Source of the DNA: VFKU01 sp038916785 | GTDB lineage: Bacteria; Hydrogenedentota; Hydrogenedentia; Hydrogenedentales; GCA-2746185 | Direction of reading: 5' to 3' | Length of the DNA: 64,000 nt | Assembly: GCA_038916785.1 (NCBI GenBank) | Contig: JBCLBO010000003.1 | Span: forward strand, 1 to 64,000 | Notes under the pieces: model-generated | The model's input: the letters and a program-made list of their open reading frames with translations, nothing else | The model's database searches: none | Told to the model about the DNA's origin: nothing | Shown here: one piece after another, positions 1-7,338 of the stretch | How positions within the stretch are numbered: position 1 is the first letter of the stretch | How the letters are laid out: each line of letters opens with the position of its first letter | Made by a program: the position numbers and the translations under genes

Positions 1-1
1 T

Positions 2-559
2 GACGGCGTAAACGACGGCGACGAGGTCTTGGCCGGAACCGATCCGAACAATCCGCCGGACACCGACGGCGACGGACTCGTCGACAGTGTAGAGACCGAC
101 ACGGGCGTTTTCGTCAGTGCAACCGATACGGGTACAGACCCGAACGATCCCGATTCAGACAACGACGGAGTGAACGACGGCGATGAGGTGTTGGCCGGAA
201 CGGACCCGAACATCGCTCCGGGTGGAGGAGGTGGTGGCGGCGGTGGGTGCTTCATCGCCACAGCCGCGTACGGTACTCCCCTGGCCGGCCAGATCGGTGC
301 GTTGCGCGATTGGCGTGACTCGCGGCTTCTGACAGGCGCGCTTGGCGCAGCGTTCACCGATGCGTACTACCGCGTGAGCCCGCCCGCGGCAGACTTCATC
401 GCCACGCGCCCCGCCCTGCGCGCCGCCGCGCGCACCGTCATCGCGCCGATCGCTCAGGCGGTCGAAGCCAAATCAATACCCGCCGCAGCCTACGCGCTGA
501 TGGCAGCGATGCTCGGAGTGGCGGCATTCTCACTCGCACTGCGCCGCGCGAAGCAATAA
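2..559 (+). CDS. secreted protein with Asp-rich repeats and CFI-box C-terminal tail (5' truncated)
   Basis: The reading frame is open from the window edge, so only the C-terminal part is visible. It holds Asp/Gly-rich thrombospondin type-3-like calcium-binding repeats (DTDGDGLVD, DSDNDGVNDGDEVLAGTDPN), a run of nine glycines, then CFIATAAYGTP and a tail of about 100 residues ending in a hydrophobic helix and basic residues (RRAKQ). The Gly run, CFIATAAYG motif, amphipathic stretch and terminal membrane helix match the CFI-box-CTERM family of presumed envelope-anchored proteins. The same tail recurs at the end of the protein at 12811-14685. The cargo domain lies outside the window. Calcium binding and surface location are inferred from family features. 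Confidence 0.85.
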   Translation, partial: DGVNDGDEVLAGTDPNNPPDTDGDGLVDSVETDTGVFVSATDTGTDPNDPDSDNDGVNDGDEVLAGTDPNIAPGGGGGGGGGCFIATAAYGTPLAGQIGALRDWRDSRLLTGALGAAFTDAYYRVSPPAADFIATRPALRAAARTVIAPIAQAVEAKSIPAAAYALMAAMLGVAAFSLALRRAKQ

Positions 560-574
560 GTCCCGGAAAACACC

Positions 575-611
575 ACCGCGGCGGGCCGATGACTCGGCCC
601 GCCGCGGTTTC
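575..611 (+). terminator. Rho-independent-type hairpin after the CFI-box gene
   Basis: A perfect 15-bp GC-rich stem (575-589 with 594-608) closes on a TGAC loop, 16 bp after the stop codon of the preceding gene. Only a short T tract follows (TTT), so it may act partly as an mRNA-stabilising hairpin. Confidence 0.7.
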
Positions 612-864
612 CATTTCGGCTCGAAAGTACCCAAGCGCGTGGGCGTCCAGCGAAACCCGTATATCGCCCGTTCAGGGCCTGCGTGGGACCCGTGCCGGCG
701 ACTGTTACCGCCGGTACGCTTCGACCCCACGGAACAGAAGCGATCAGTTCTTTGTTCTCTTCGTTTCCTTCCGTTAACTGTTCTTAAAGCCTCTAAGATA
801 ACCCAATACTCGTAGCATGGGCGGCTCGCCCATGCGGGTTCATGGCAGCCGGAGTCGCGTACCG
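612..864. other. non-coding stretch, no gene seen
   Basis: Short open frames here lack family resemblance and ribosome sites. The text around 650-740 looks like degenerate dispersed-repeat material. Nothing else could be supported. Confidence 0.5.
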
Positions 865-873
865 TTAGAAGCT

Positions 874-1073
874 TGCTCCGTTGAAAACCCCGCCTAAACC
901 GTCATTGCAAGAAGCGCGGTTGCCCCCACGTCATTGCGAGGAGCGTGGTTGCCCCCACGTCATTGCGAGGAGCGTGGTTGCGACGAAGCAATCTCGTTAA
1001 CCGGAAACTTCCATTGTTCAAGAGAGGCATCGGACTCGAATCCGTCCAAGTGGAGGACCATTTCAACAGAGCA
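874..1073 (+). mobile_element. MITE-like element, copy A (200 bp)
   Basis: The element is bounded by 13-bp terminal inverted repeats, TGCTCCGTTGAAA at the left and TTTCAACAGAGCA at the right (one mismatch). It is flanked by a 9-bp near-perfect target duplication: TTAGAAGCT at 865-873 and TTAGATGCT at 1074-1082. The interior carries a 29-bp unit beginning GTCATTGCGAGGAGCG, repeated twice in full plus a 23-bp partial (901-981). It has no coding capacity, so a transposase would have to act in trans. It ends 10 bp from the stop codon of the next gene. A second copy in opposite orientation lies at 4003-4144. Confidence 0.85.
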
Positions 1074-1083
1074 TTAGATGCTC

Positions 1084-1524
1084 TTAGTACTCTCGGCGCC
1101 TCGCTCGCAGCAGCGACAACACCCCCTGCGCCTTGCCTTTCATCACCTGCTCGCGCTTGCGCATCTGCGCTTCCTTCAGTTCGTGCGTGATCCGCCGGTT
1201 GAGATCCATCAAGCACCAGGTGCAAAGCCGCAGCCTCGGACTGATCGCCGGCTCGCCGCATCGCCCGCAGGTCTCGTCGTCGCCCGTGCTCACGAGCAGC
1301 CCTTCGTCGAGCATCCGCAGCACACACGCCACCGGCAAGTTCGCGCGCTCGGCCAATTCATCGGCCGTCAATTCCGGCGTGCGCTCCAATTCTTCGCGGA
1401 TGCGGGAAAAGTCCACCTCTTCCATGACGCGGCAGCTCTCGCACACGTTCCACCGCATGCGGATATACAAGCGCTTGCAGCGCGCGCAATGCGCCAACTC
1501 CGGCTCGGCCTCGCGAACAGACAT
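1084..1524 (-). CDS. double zinc-ribbon / HTH protein, YvyF-like architecture
   Basis: The 146-residue protein begins at the ATG at 1524, which has a GGGGGAAG ribosome site; a GTG seven codons upstream is less likely. Domain order is an N-terminal CARC...CESC zinc ribbon, a central helical segment resembling a small helix-turn-helix (ELTADELAERANLP), and a second ribbon (CGRCGEP...CTWC), then a basic tail. This order resembles the YvyF/TIGR03826 proteins of flagellar operons, but no flagellar gene is nearby, so a general nucleic-acid or protein-binding role is as likely. The MITE lies directly behind its stop codon. Confidence 0.6.
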   Translation of the reverse strand: MSVREAEPELAHCARCKRLYIRMRWNVCESCRVMEEVDFSRIREELERTPELTADELAERANLPVACVLRMLDEGLLVSTGDDETCGRCGEPAISPRLRLCTWCLMDLNRRITHELKEAQMRKREQVMKGKAQGVLSLLRARRREY

Positions 1525-1657
1525 CGGACTTCCCCCACTATACACAGTCTATCATATAGCAGAAATCGCCTTATTTTACGGGCATATTCGCAGTTCCGTC
1601 CCGACCCGGAAGGTTTGAGCATATATCCCATTCCTCCCATGACTCCCATTCAATCCC

Positions 1658-2053
1658 TCACACCGGCATCGCCCTCTCCACACCCGAAACAACTTCATTC
1701 ATGACATCCACAATCCGGTTTCGCGCATCGACATGCACAGACCGCGGCCGATGCCGATCCGCCTCCTCGGGCGTCATCTGCGCGTAGCTCACGACAATCA
1801 CCAAATCCCCGACCGCCGCCAGCCGCACGCACGCGCCGTTCAAGCAAATCACCCCGCTCCCCCGCTCGCCCTCGATCACATACGTAGTGAAGCGCGCCCC
1901 ATTGTTGATATTGAGCACGTCCACCTGCTCATACGCCCGCAAGCCAGCCGCCTCAATCAAGTCCTTGTCAATCGTCACACTCCCAACGTAATTCAACTCC
2001 GCCTGCGTCACCACCGCCCGGTGAATCTTGCTCTTGAACATCGTAATCAACAT
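1658..2053 (-). CDS. panD: aspartate 1-decarboxylase proenzyme
   Basis: PanD converts L-aspartate to beta-alanine for pantothenate synthesis. It is made as an inactive chain that self-cleaves between Gly24 and Ser25 to form a pyruvoyl cofactor; both residues are present in YVGSVTID. The length (131 residues) and the conserved lysine in the MFKSKIHR start region fit the family. The ATG at 2053 has a GGAGG site six bases upstream. It lies 140 bp downstream of panC with a dispersed repeat between, so it could be read from the panB-panC transcript or separately. Confidence 0.95.
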   Translation of the reverse strand: MLITMFKSKIHRAVVTQAELNYVGSVTIDKDLIEAAGLRAYEQVDVLNINNGARFTTYVIEGERGSGVICLNGACVRLAAVGDLVIVVSYAQMTPEEADRHRPRSVHVDARNRIVDVMNEVVSGVERAMPV

Positions 2054-2094
2054 CCCGCACCTCCAATACAGGCCCGCCTAGCGGGTCCCGTTTG

Positions 2095-2193
2095 TCTTCG
2101 CAGTATTCCTGATCTTGCTCTCCACCCTAACCTTGACCCTGCCTTTTGCCCTTGAACTTCTCCGTGTTCTCTGTGCCTCTGTGTTGATCTCTT
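2095..2193. repeat. dispersed intergenic repeat (CTCTGTGCCTCTGTGTTGA type)
   Basis: The panC-panD gap carries TTGACC-type words followed by the CTCTGTGCCTCTGTGTTGA sequence. The same combination is found at about 4199-4232, and a related form near 49380-49470. Confidence 0.6.
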
Positions 2194-3030
2194 CTATGGC
2201 AAAAATCGGACATTATCGATCAACCGCGTTATCCCCACGAACGCCGCCACCGCCAACATCACCGGCCCCTCCACCCGCTCGATCGGCTTCAAATCCGCCG
2301 CATCCACCAACTCCACATATTCCACGTTGACGTTTCGTAGCAGCGCCGTCGTCTCCTCAACAATCCGCGCCGCATTGGTCTCGCCCTCCTCCATCATCGC
2401 TCGTCCATGAATCAACGCCCGCGAAAGACTCAATCCCCGCTCCCGCTCATCCTGGTTCAAATATGCGTTCCGCGAACTCATCGCCAGTCCGTCCGCCTCG
2501 CGCACGGTCGGAATCGTCACAATCTCAATCCCAAAATCCAGGTCCTTCACCATCCGCTGAATGATCACCGCCTGCTGCCCATCCTTCAGCCCGAAATACG
2601 CGCGGTCCGGCATCACCGCATTGAACAGCTTCGTCACCACCGTCGCCACGCCGCAAAAAAAGTGCGGCCGCATCTTCCCGCACAGCCCGTCCTGCAATTC
2701 CTTGACCTCGATATACGTCGCATACCCCGCCGGATACATCGTCGCCGCAACCGGCGCATACACGACCTGCCCGCCAGCCTCCTCAATCAAACGGCAATCG
2801 CCCTCAAACGCGCGGGGATACTTATCAAAATCCTCGTGCGGCGCGAATTGCGCCGGATTCACGAAAATGCTCACGACGCTAAAGTCATCCCGCGCAGCCG
2901 ACGCCTCGACCAGTGCCTTGTGTCCCGCGTGTAGCGCGCCCATCGTCGGCACAAGGCCCACGCTCTTGCCCGCGGCGCGCTGCTCGAAACTCCAGCGCTG
3001 CATCTCGCCCGGCTCACGGATGATCTTCAT
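2194..3030 (-). CDS. panC: pantothenate synthetase (pantoate--beta-alanine ligase)
   Basis: PanC joins pantoate and beta-alanine using ATP. The 278-residue protein shows the nucleotidyltransferase signature PTMGALHAGH (residues 28-37), the VSIFVNPAQF pantoate/ATP site and the later MSSRN loop, all at family-typical places. The start is the ATG at 3030, which overlaps the panB stop in an ATGA junction. The frame stays open far upstream through panB, but that extension has no PanC similarity. Translation is probably coupled to panB. Confidence 0.96.
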   Translation of the reverse strand: MKIIREPGEMQRWSFEQRAAGKSVGLVPTMGALHAGHKALVEASAARDDFSVVSIFVNPAQFAPHEDFDKYPRAFEGDCRLIEEAGGQVVYAPVAATMYPAGYATYIEVKELQDGLCGKMRPHFFCGVATVVTKLFNAVMPDRAYFGLKDGQQAVIIQRMVKDLDFGIEIVTIPTVREADGLAMSSRNAYLNQDERERGLSLSRALIHGRAMMEEGETNAARIVEETTALLRNVNVEYVELVDAADLKPIERVEGPVMLAVAAFVGITRLIDNVRFLP

Positions 3031-3821
3031 TGGAAGCTCTGCTCCTTCCCGGGGAACGCGCCGGACTTCACCTCGCGCACGTAATCCGAAAACGCCCCCG
3101 CCATCACGCCTTTCACATCGGCAAAGGTTTTCGTAAACCGCGTGAAGCCCCACCCGAGAATGTCGTACATCACCAGCACCTGCCCGTCGCAGCCCCCGCC
3201 CGCGCCAATCCCGATCACCGGACACGACACCGCCGCCGTCACCTCCGCCGCCAGGTCCTCCGGCACGCACTCGAGCACCATCGCGAAGCAGCCGATCCGG
3301 TCCAGCCCCTTCGCCGCCTGCAATATCTTCTTCCGGCCCGCCGCATCGCGCCCCTGCACTTTGTAGCCACCCATCTGATGGATCGACTGCGGCGTCAGCC
3401 CGAGATGCCCCATTACCGGGATGCTCGCATTCAGAATCGCGCGGATGGTATCGCCAAAAACATCCGGCGGCCCCTCCAGCTTCACCGCCTGAGCACCGCC
3501 CTCCGCCACCAGCCGCCCGGCATTGCGCACGGCTTCCTGCGGCGAAATCTGGTAACTCAGGAAAGGCATATCGGCAATCACGAGCGCGCGCTGCACTGCC
3601 GCCGACACACACCGCGTGTGATGCACCATCTCGTCCATCGTCACGCCCAGAGTATTCGCACGGCCCATGACGGTCGTCCCCGCCGAATCGCCCACGAGGA
3701 TCGCATCGACACCGGCGGCATCAATCAATTGCGCGGAAGGAAAATCGTACGCGGTCAGAACGGCGAGCCTATCGCCCCGCGCCTTCGCGTCCCGGAAAAT
3801 AGGGACAGTCACCCGGCTCAT
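3027..3821 (-). CDS. panB: 3-methyl-2-oxobutanoate hydroxymethyltransferase
   Basis: PanB transfers a hydroxymethyl group from methylene-THF to ketoisovalerate, the first committed pantothenate step. The 264-residue protein carries VLTAYDFPSAQ, LVGDSAG (metal-binding Asp), KLEGP and GHLGLTPQS, all hallmarks of the family. The ATG at 3821 follows a perfect AGGAGG site seven bases upstream. It is the first gene of the pan cluster and overlaps panC by four bases. The folate-dependent reaction makes the neighbouring folK a sensible companion. Confidence 0.96.
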   Translation of the reverse strand: MSRVTVPIFRDAKARGDRLAVLTAYDFPSAQLIDAAGVDAILVGDSAGTTVMGRANTLGVTMDEMVHHTRCVSAAVQRALVIADMPFLSYQISPQEAVRNAGRLVAEGGAQAVKLEGPPDVFGDTIRAILNASIPVMGHLGLTPQSIHQMGGYKVQGRDAAGRKKILQAAKGLDRIGCFAMVLECVPEDLAAEVTAAVSCPVIGIGAGGGCDGQVLVMYDILGWGFTRFTKTFADVKGVMAGAFSDYVREVKSGAFPGKEQSFQ

Positions 3822-3916
3822 ACAACGTCCTCCTGAACCGGTACAAAGCGTCCCGGTCCCTGATGGGCTCCAAGCGGAGCGGCTCAGGAGTTACTTACAG
3901 CAACTGCAATTGCTTG

Positions 3917-3965
3917 CCCACAGATGGACACAGATTTGCACAGATAACCCGGATAGACCCTGGAT
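3917..3965. repeat. dispersed repeat (CACAGATTTGCACAGAT type)
   Basis: The sequence CCACAGATGGACACAGATTTGCACAG occurs here. Its reverse complement, in shortened form, forms the extreme 3' end of folK near 4333-4360, so the two lie in inverted orientation around MITE copy B. Confidence 0.6.
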
Positions 3966-4002
3966 TTCTGCGCTCTACTCTGCCCATCGTCAAACGGCTA
4001 TT

Positions 4003-4144
4003 TGCTCTGTTGAAATGGTCCCCCACTCACACGGACTCGAGTCCGATGCCTCTTTCGAATCATGGGAGTTTCCGGTTAACGAGATTGCTTCGTCGCAAAC
4101 GCGCTCCTCGCAATGACGGTTTAGGCGGGGTTTTCAACAGAGCA
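4003..4144 (-). mobile_element. MITE-like element, copy B (142 bp)
   Basis: This copy has perfect 13-bp terminal inverted repeats (TGCTCTGTTGAAA / TTTCAACAGAGCA) and a perfect 9-bp flanking duplication ACGGCTATT at 3994-4002 and 4145-4153. Its interior is the reverse complement of copy A but contains one GTCATTGCGAGGAGCG unit instead of three, which accounts exactly for the 58-bp size difference (two 29-bp units). No open frame is present. It lies between folK and panB. Confidence 0.9.
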
Positions 4145-4189
4145 ACGGCTATTATAACACCGTCTGTATTCGTATGACCTCATCATTAT

Positions 4190-4375
4190 CACGTCCTGCC
4201 CTTGACCTTCTCTGTGCCTCTGTGTTGAAAGTCCTTGACCCAATCCTTTGACCTTACCCATCCCTAGCCCTTGACCTTAAATCCGCACCATCCGTCAAAT
4301 CCGTGGCCCAAATGTTCTTGACCTTAATCGGCATTCATCTGTGCAAATCTGTGGGCAAATTGGGTTTGACCTTGG
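4190..4375. repeat. mosaic of TTGACCTT words and dispersed repeats
   Basis: TTGACCTT or one-base variants recur about six times at irregular spacing, and several copies abut a different known intergenic repeat: CTCTGTGCCTCTGTGTTGA, ATCCGTCAAATCCGTGG and CATCTGTGCAAATCTGTGG. It looks like repeats stitched together. The last part overlaps the 3' end of folK. Confidence 0.55.
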
Positions 4376-4862
4376 TAGCCGTCCCCTCCACCTCCGGCCG
4401 CCGCAACAACTCCGCCACCGTCAGCCCCGACACCGGATCCACCGCGTCCCCAGCGATCTCCGCCAACGGCGCCAACACAAACGCCCGACGCCGAAACTCC
4501 GGATGCGGCAACACCAACTCCGGACTTTGCATCACCAAGTCCCCGCACAAGATCAGATCGATATCGATCGATCGCGGACCCCATTTCAGTCCACCCGCCA
4601 CCCGGCCCAGACGCAACTCGATGGCCTTCACCGCATTCAGCAGTTCAAGCGGCTCCAGCCCCGTCTCGATCTCCACCGCCATATTCAAAAACCGCGGCTG
4701 CTCCACCACACCCCACGGCTCACTCTCATACACCGACGACACCGCACACACCCGCACACCCGGCACCGCCCCAATTGCCTCCACCGCCTCACGCAATGCA
4801 CGCTCCCGATCACTGAGATTACTTCCTAAAGCGAGCAGCACTCGGTGCGTCGAAGCAGGCAT
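4335..4862 (-). CDS. folK: HPPK, 2-amino-4-hydroxy-6-hydroxymethyldihydropteridine diphosphokinase
   Basis: FolK transfers pyrophosphate from ATP to hydroxymethyl-dihydropterin in folate synthesis. The 175-residue protein has the LALGSNL start motif, the VSSVYESEP and QPRFLNMAV substrate regions, and the canonical WGPRSIDIDLIL metal/ATP motif followed by LPHPEFRRRAFVL. The last nine or so codons and the stop are supplied by the dispersed CATCTGTGCAAATCTGTGG repeat, so the native 3' end has been replaced. A second, more divergent FolK is encoded at 41378-41887. The start lacks a strong ribosome site. Confidence 0.93.
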   Translation of the reverse strand: MPASTHRVLLALGSNLSDRERALREAVEAIGAVPGVRVCAVSSVYESEPWGVVEQPRFLNMAVEIETGLEPLELLNAVKAIELRLGRVAGGLKWGPRSIDIDLILCGDLVMQSPELVLPHPEFRRRAFVLAPLAEIAGDAVDPVSGLTVAELLRRPEVEGTATKVKPNLPTDLHR

Positions 4863-5042
4863 TTGACGCCAAGTTTAGCAAACAGCGAAACCACTAACCG
4901 ATTCCGTTAATTTTGATTGGATAAAGCCGATTTTCCGCCAGCAACGAATTGTCTAATCAAGTAAAATTCTACTATTCCGCGATTATTTTTGCCTAGATCG
5001 GCTCCCATCTCGTGACGAGGAAGCGCCGCAGGAAATCGTAAA

Positions 5043-5522
5043 TCACGGAGGCGGAAACTCGATCCCGTTGCGCCCTAAGAATGCCTCCCACTCTTTCATG
5101 CATTGTGTCGCTAGAGTGAGGGCATCGTATTTCTTTCCGCCGAACCTAATCTCAACTCTTGAGTAGTTTATGTATCCCTTTGGCGATGGTTGCAATAAAT
5201 AGACGTGAGTCAGGACTTGATCGAGTTTCGGTCCGGGTGCGCAGATTCTCAACCCACCATGCTTTAGAGAATTGCAATACACCCCCGCAAGAACAAGGGA
5301 TTGGCTTCCTTTATGAACGAATGCTTCTACATCCTCAATTAGCTTTATCTCGGTATCCTTCTTTAGCCAATCTTTAAGGTGATAGCACTGATTGAAGAAA
5401 TCTTCAGCAGCATCCTTTGCTTCTGTATCGTTAATATGGGTTCCGTTGTCCGTACAAATCTTCATAAATCGTTCATACGATCGCTTCATACTGTAGAATT
5501 TATCTTTTGCTCTGAAATCCAT
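5043..5522 (-). CDS. hypothetical accessory protein (FFNQCYHLKDW family)
   Basis: This 159-residue soluble protein starts at an ATG with a GGAGT site. It is visibly more AT-rich than its neighbours. Its FFNQCYHLKDWLKKD segment is a motif I associate with small uncharacterised proteins of accessory regions; that memory is not proof of function. No signal peptide, membrane segment or known catalytic motif is visible. It sits between folK and a toxin-antitoxin pair, consistent with laterally acquired DNA. Confidence 0.6.
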   Translation of the reverse strand: MDFRAKDKFYSMKRSYERFMKICTDNGTHINDTEAKDAAEDFFNQCYHLKDWLKKDTEIKLIEDVEAFVHKGSQSLVLAGVYCNSLKHGGLRICAPGPKLDQVLTHVYLLQPSPKGYINYSRVEIRFGGKKYDALTLATQCMKEWEAFLGRNGIEFPPP

Positions 5523-5706
5523 TGAGAGTTACTCCCGGCATTCATTAGATTCTATGCGCATACAAGTTTTTAGAGTTGCGGCCCGGCTATTATGGGTTCC
5601 GCTCTCTTCGTTTCCCGCCGCCTGACCAGCGGCACAAGACCACGTCATCCATGCGATGAATATACGGGAACCGTCGGTATTGCGGGAAAACGATGATGGA
5701 ATGACT

Positions 5707-6060
5707 CTAGCCGATGGGTGTAACCGAAGTACGGTCAATTTCCACGAGCGAATAGTTCAACAATGCAGTTTCAATCGTTGGCAGATTCCGCTCAATCAAT
5801 TCGCACAAACCACGAGTCGAAATGTTTCCTGTCTTCACGAGCAACAGTTTCCGCGGGCGCCCATGCAACGAATGTGAATAGAAAAAGTCGGTGTCTTTGG
5901 TAATAACGACACGTTCATCATCAACGGAAATCCGATTGATCTCACCATCCTTCGTTGCGTTGCCGTCGGGAAGGTCTAAGGTATGAATCGCGTCGTGTCC
6001 GCGCCCGGCAAGAACAGCGCATAACCGCCGAGGCAGTTGAGCGTCGACGAGGAATTTCAT
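5707..6060 (-). CDS. DUF5615 PIN-like toxin
   Basis: The 117-residue protein begins MKFLVDAQLPRRL and has later acidic residues in VITKDTDF, the arrangement of the Mut7-C/DUF5615 PIN-like fold. Members are thought to be ribonuclease toxins paired with DUF433 antitoxins. Its start overlaps the stop of the DUF433 gene (ATGA), so the antitoxin is translated first and the pair is coupled. The RNase activity is family-level inference. Confidence 0.85.
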   Translation of the reverse strand: MKFLVDAQLPRRLCAVLAGRGHDAIHTLDLPDGNATKDGEINRISVDDERVVITKDTDFFYSHSLHGRPRKLLLVKTGNISTRGLCELIERNLPTIETALLNYSLVEIDRTSVTPIG

Positions 6061-6296
6061 GTCAGCGCGAGATGCACGCTCCGCGCCGCAAGCATCCGCC
6101 GCGAGAACTCAAGGCAGGCCAAAATATCCTCGCGCACCAAATCGGGAAACTCCGCGAGCAAATCCTCGACGGAATCCCCTCCGGCGAGGTATTCCATGAT
6201 GGTTTCCACCGGATACCGCAATCCCCGCACGCACGGCTTCCCGTGGCACACCTCCGGATCAACGGTCAGCCGGGATAACAACGTCTCGTCGCTCAT
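6057..6296 (-). CDS. DUF433 antitoxin
   Basis: The 79-residue protein shows the DUF433 core: LTVDPEVCHGKPCVRGLRYPVETI, then a helical EDLLAEFPDLVREDILACLEF part. The ATG at 6296 is preferred over a GTG two codons upstream. DUF433 proteins carry a winged-helix-like DNA-binding fold and normally precede a DUF5615 toxin, exactly as here. Autoregulation of its own promoter is expected for the family but no operator is evident. Confidence 0.88.
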   Translation of the reverse strand: MSDETLLSRLTVDPEVCHGKPCVRGLRYPVETIMEYLAGGDSVEDLLAEFPDLVREDILACLEFSRRMLAARSVHLALT

Positions 6297-6742
6297 GCAC
6301 ACAGTATACGCGAAGAGCTTTTACTTCGCCACCATCCTGTCAACAATTTACCCCTTGTCCCGCGCTTGCCCCCAGCACCGATCCGCACCGCCGCCCCCGT
6401 CGCCCCACACCCAACCCAGTGCAACAACTCCGGCTATCTATATAGGACCAATGAGTCCCACAGGCCCCATTCATCAGCCGGAGTCACCATGTGCACAGAA
6501 GCGCCACCCACGACCACTACCCGCCGCGGCACCCCCTGCGCCCGTTCCTGGGACCCCGAGTGGATCGCCCGCGTCGAACAACGCGAAGACGAACTCGACC
6601 GCCGGTCCTGCCGGACGGTTAATGCTGCGGCGCGCGCACCATCGGCCACGCCCCCTGCCCCGCGCCCTCCGCCCACCCGACCGGCCGCTGCGGACACCAC
6701 GGCGGCTTCGCCCTCACTGGCGCACCCGACGGCAACCGCAAC

Positions 6743-6780
6743 GCCTCCACCTTTTCTTTGGAAAAAGAAAAGGTGGAGGC
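6743..6780. repeat. perfect palindrome (17-bp arms)
   Basis: GCCTCCACCTTTTCTTT (6743-6759) pairs exactly with 6764-6780 around a GGAA loop. It sits within the decayed gene. Confidence 0.85.
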
Positions 6781-6830
6781 AAAAGAAATCGATGTGAAAT
6801 TTGGCCCTCTTCAACTGTGGTTTTTCTTTG

Positions 6831-6861
6831 CTTACTTTCTTTTTGTCAAAAAGAAAGTAAG
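6831..6861. repeat. perfect palindrome (14-bp arms)
   Basis: CTTACTTTCTTTTT (6831-6844) pairs exactly with 6848-6861 around GTC. With the palindrome 50 bp to its left it probably forms one composite repeat element. Confidence 0.85.
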
Positions 6862-7239
6862 TGCCCTGCGGAAACCACTGCACCGCCTGGAAGTCCTGCC
6901 CCCTCGGAGGCGGCGGTGCCGACAACGGCAAGGAACTCCTCTCGCGCGCCTACCCCGACCGCCCGGCCTGTCCCTTCGAGCAAGCCGAATACACCGCCGT
7001 CGTGACCGACGCGATGCGCCGATCCTGAGAACCGTAGCGCTGGCGTCCCGCCGGCAAAGGCGGACTCCACCCACACCGCAGACGATTCACCTTCAACCGA
7101 AGACCTCACCTTGGAGGCCACCCGGGACCGCATCCACAACCTAATCAACTCCGTAGTCCCCGAACTCTTCAAACCCCTCAAGACCAGTTCCCCTCCCGGC
7201 AGCAGCCTTCACCACATCCTCAACCCACACCCCCCATGA

Positions 7240-7338
7240 TCATCCAAACAGATCCGTCCCATCCGTAAAATCCGTGGCTAATAAGGGGGTGGTTTTTCTC
7301 CGCGTGTTCCGAGGCTCCGCGTGAGCCCGCTCTTGACC
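7240..7338. repeat. dispersed repeat (ATCCGT...AAATCCGTGG type)
   Basis: CAGATCCGTCCCATCCGTAA and the following AATCCGTGG are related to the 4280-4305 repeat. No gene is seen. Confidence 0.4.

Larger units (their letters stand above)
6489..7239 (+). pseudogene. decayed small HGG-motif gene interrupted by palindromic repeats
   Basis: Fragments of coherent coding text occur in different frames. From 6489 there is an ATG frame with GTPCARSWDPEWIARVEQRED. From about 6626 a second frame reads a Cys/His-rich HAPCPAPSAHPTGRCGHHGG followed by GAPDGNRNA. It then hits palindrome 6743-6780. A third piece (6867-7028) reads CGNHCTAWKSCPLGGG...CPFEQAEYTAVVTDAMRRS and stops. A fourth (about 7034-7239) reads LEATRDRIHNLINSVVPEL. 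The GRCxxHGG...GNRNA signature resembles small zinc-binding proteins linked to phage or mobile DNA. Frame changes and inserted repeats argue that it no longer makes one product. Confidence 0.5.

Noticed and set aside
901..981. Regular 29-bp units suggested a CRISPR array.
   Set aside because: The units are contiguous without spacers and lie inside a transposon-like element; no cas gene is present.
1025..1045. GGACTCGAATCC-like text in MITE copy A suggested a tRNA T-arm.
   Set aside because: No cloverleaf or anticodon stem can be drawn around it, and the same text recurs within the second MITE copy.
3031..3612. In-frame N-terminal extension of panC through panB.
   Set aside because: Upstream residues are Gly/Arg-rich shadow of panB; the ATG at 3030 with the ATGA junction gives the normal PanC N-terminus.
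3795..3812. The start of panB (minus strand) reads GGTGACTGTCCCTATTTT, similar to the AAATAGGGACAGCCACC repeat at 25198.
   Set aside because: The codons give the normal PanB N-terminus (VTVPIFRDAK), so the resemblance is best explained by chance and coding constraint.
5529..5738. A 69-codon frame beside the DUF5615 gene.
   Set aside because: No family resemblance, it overlaps the toxin gene and lacks a ribosome site.
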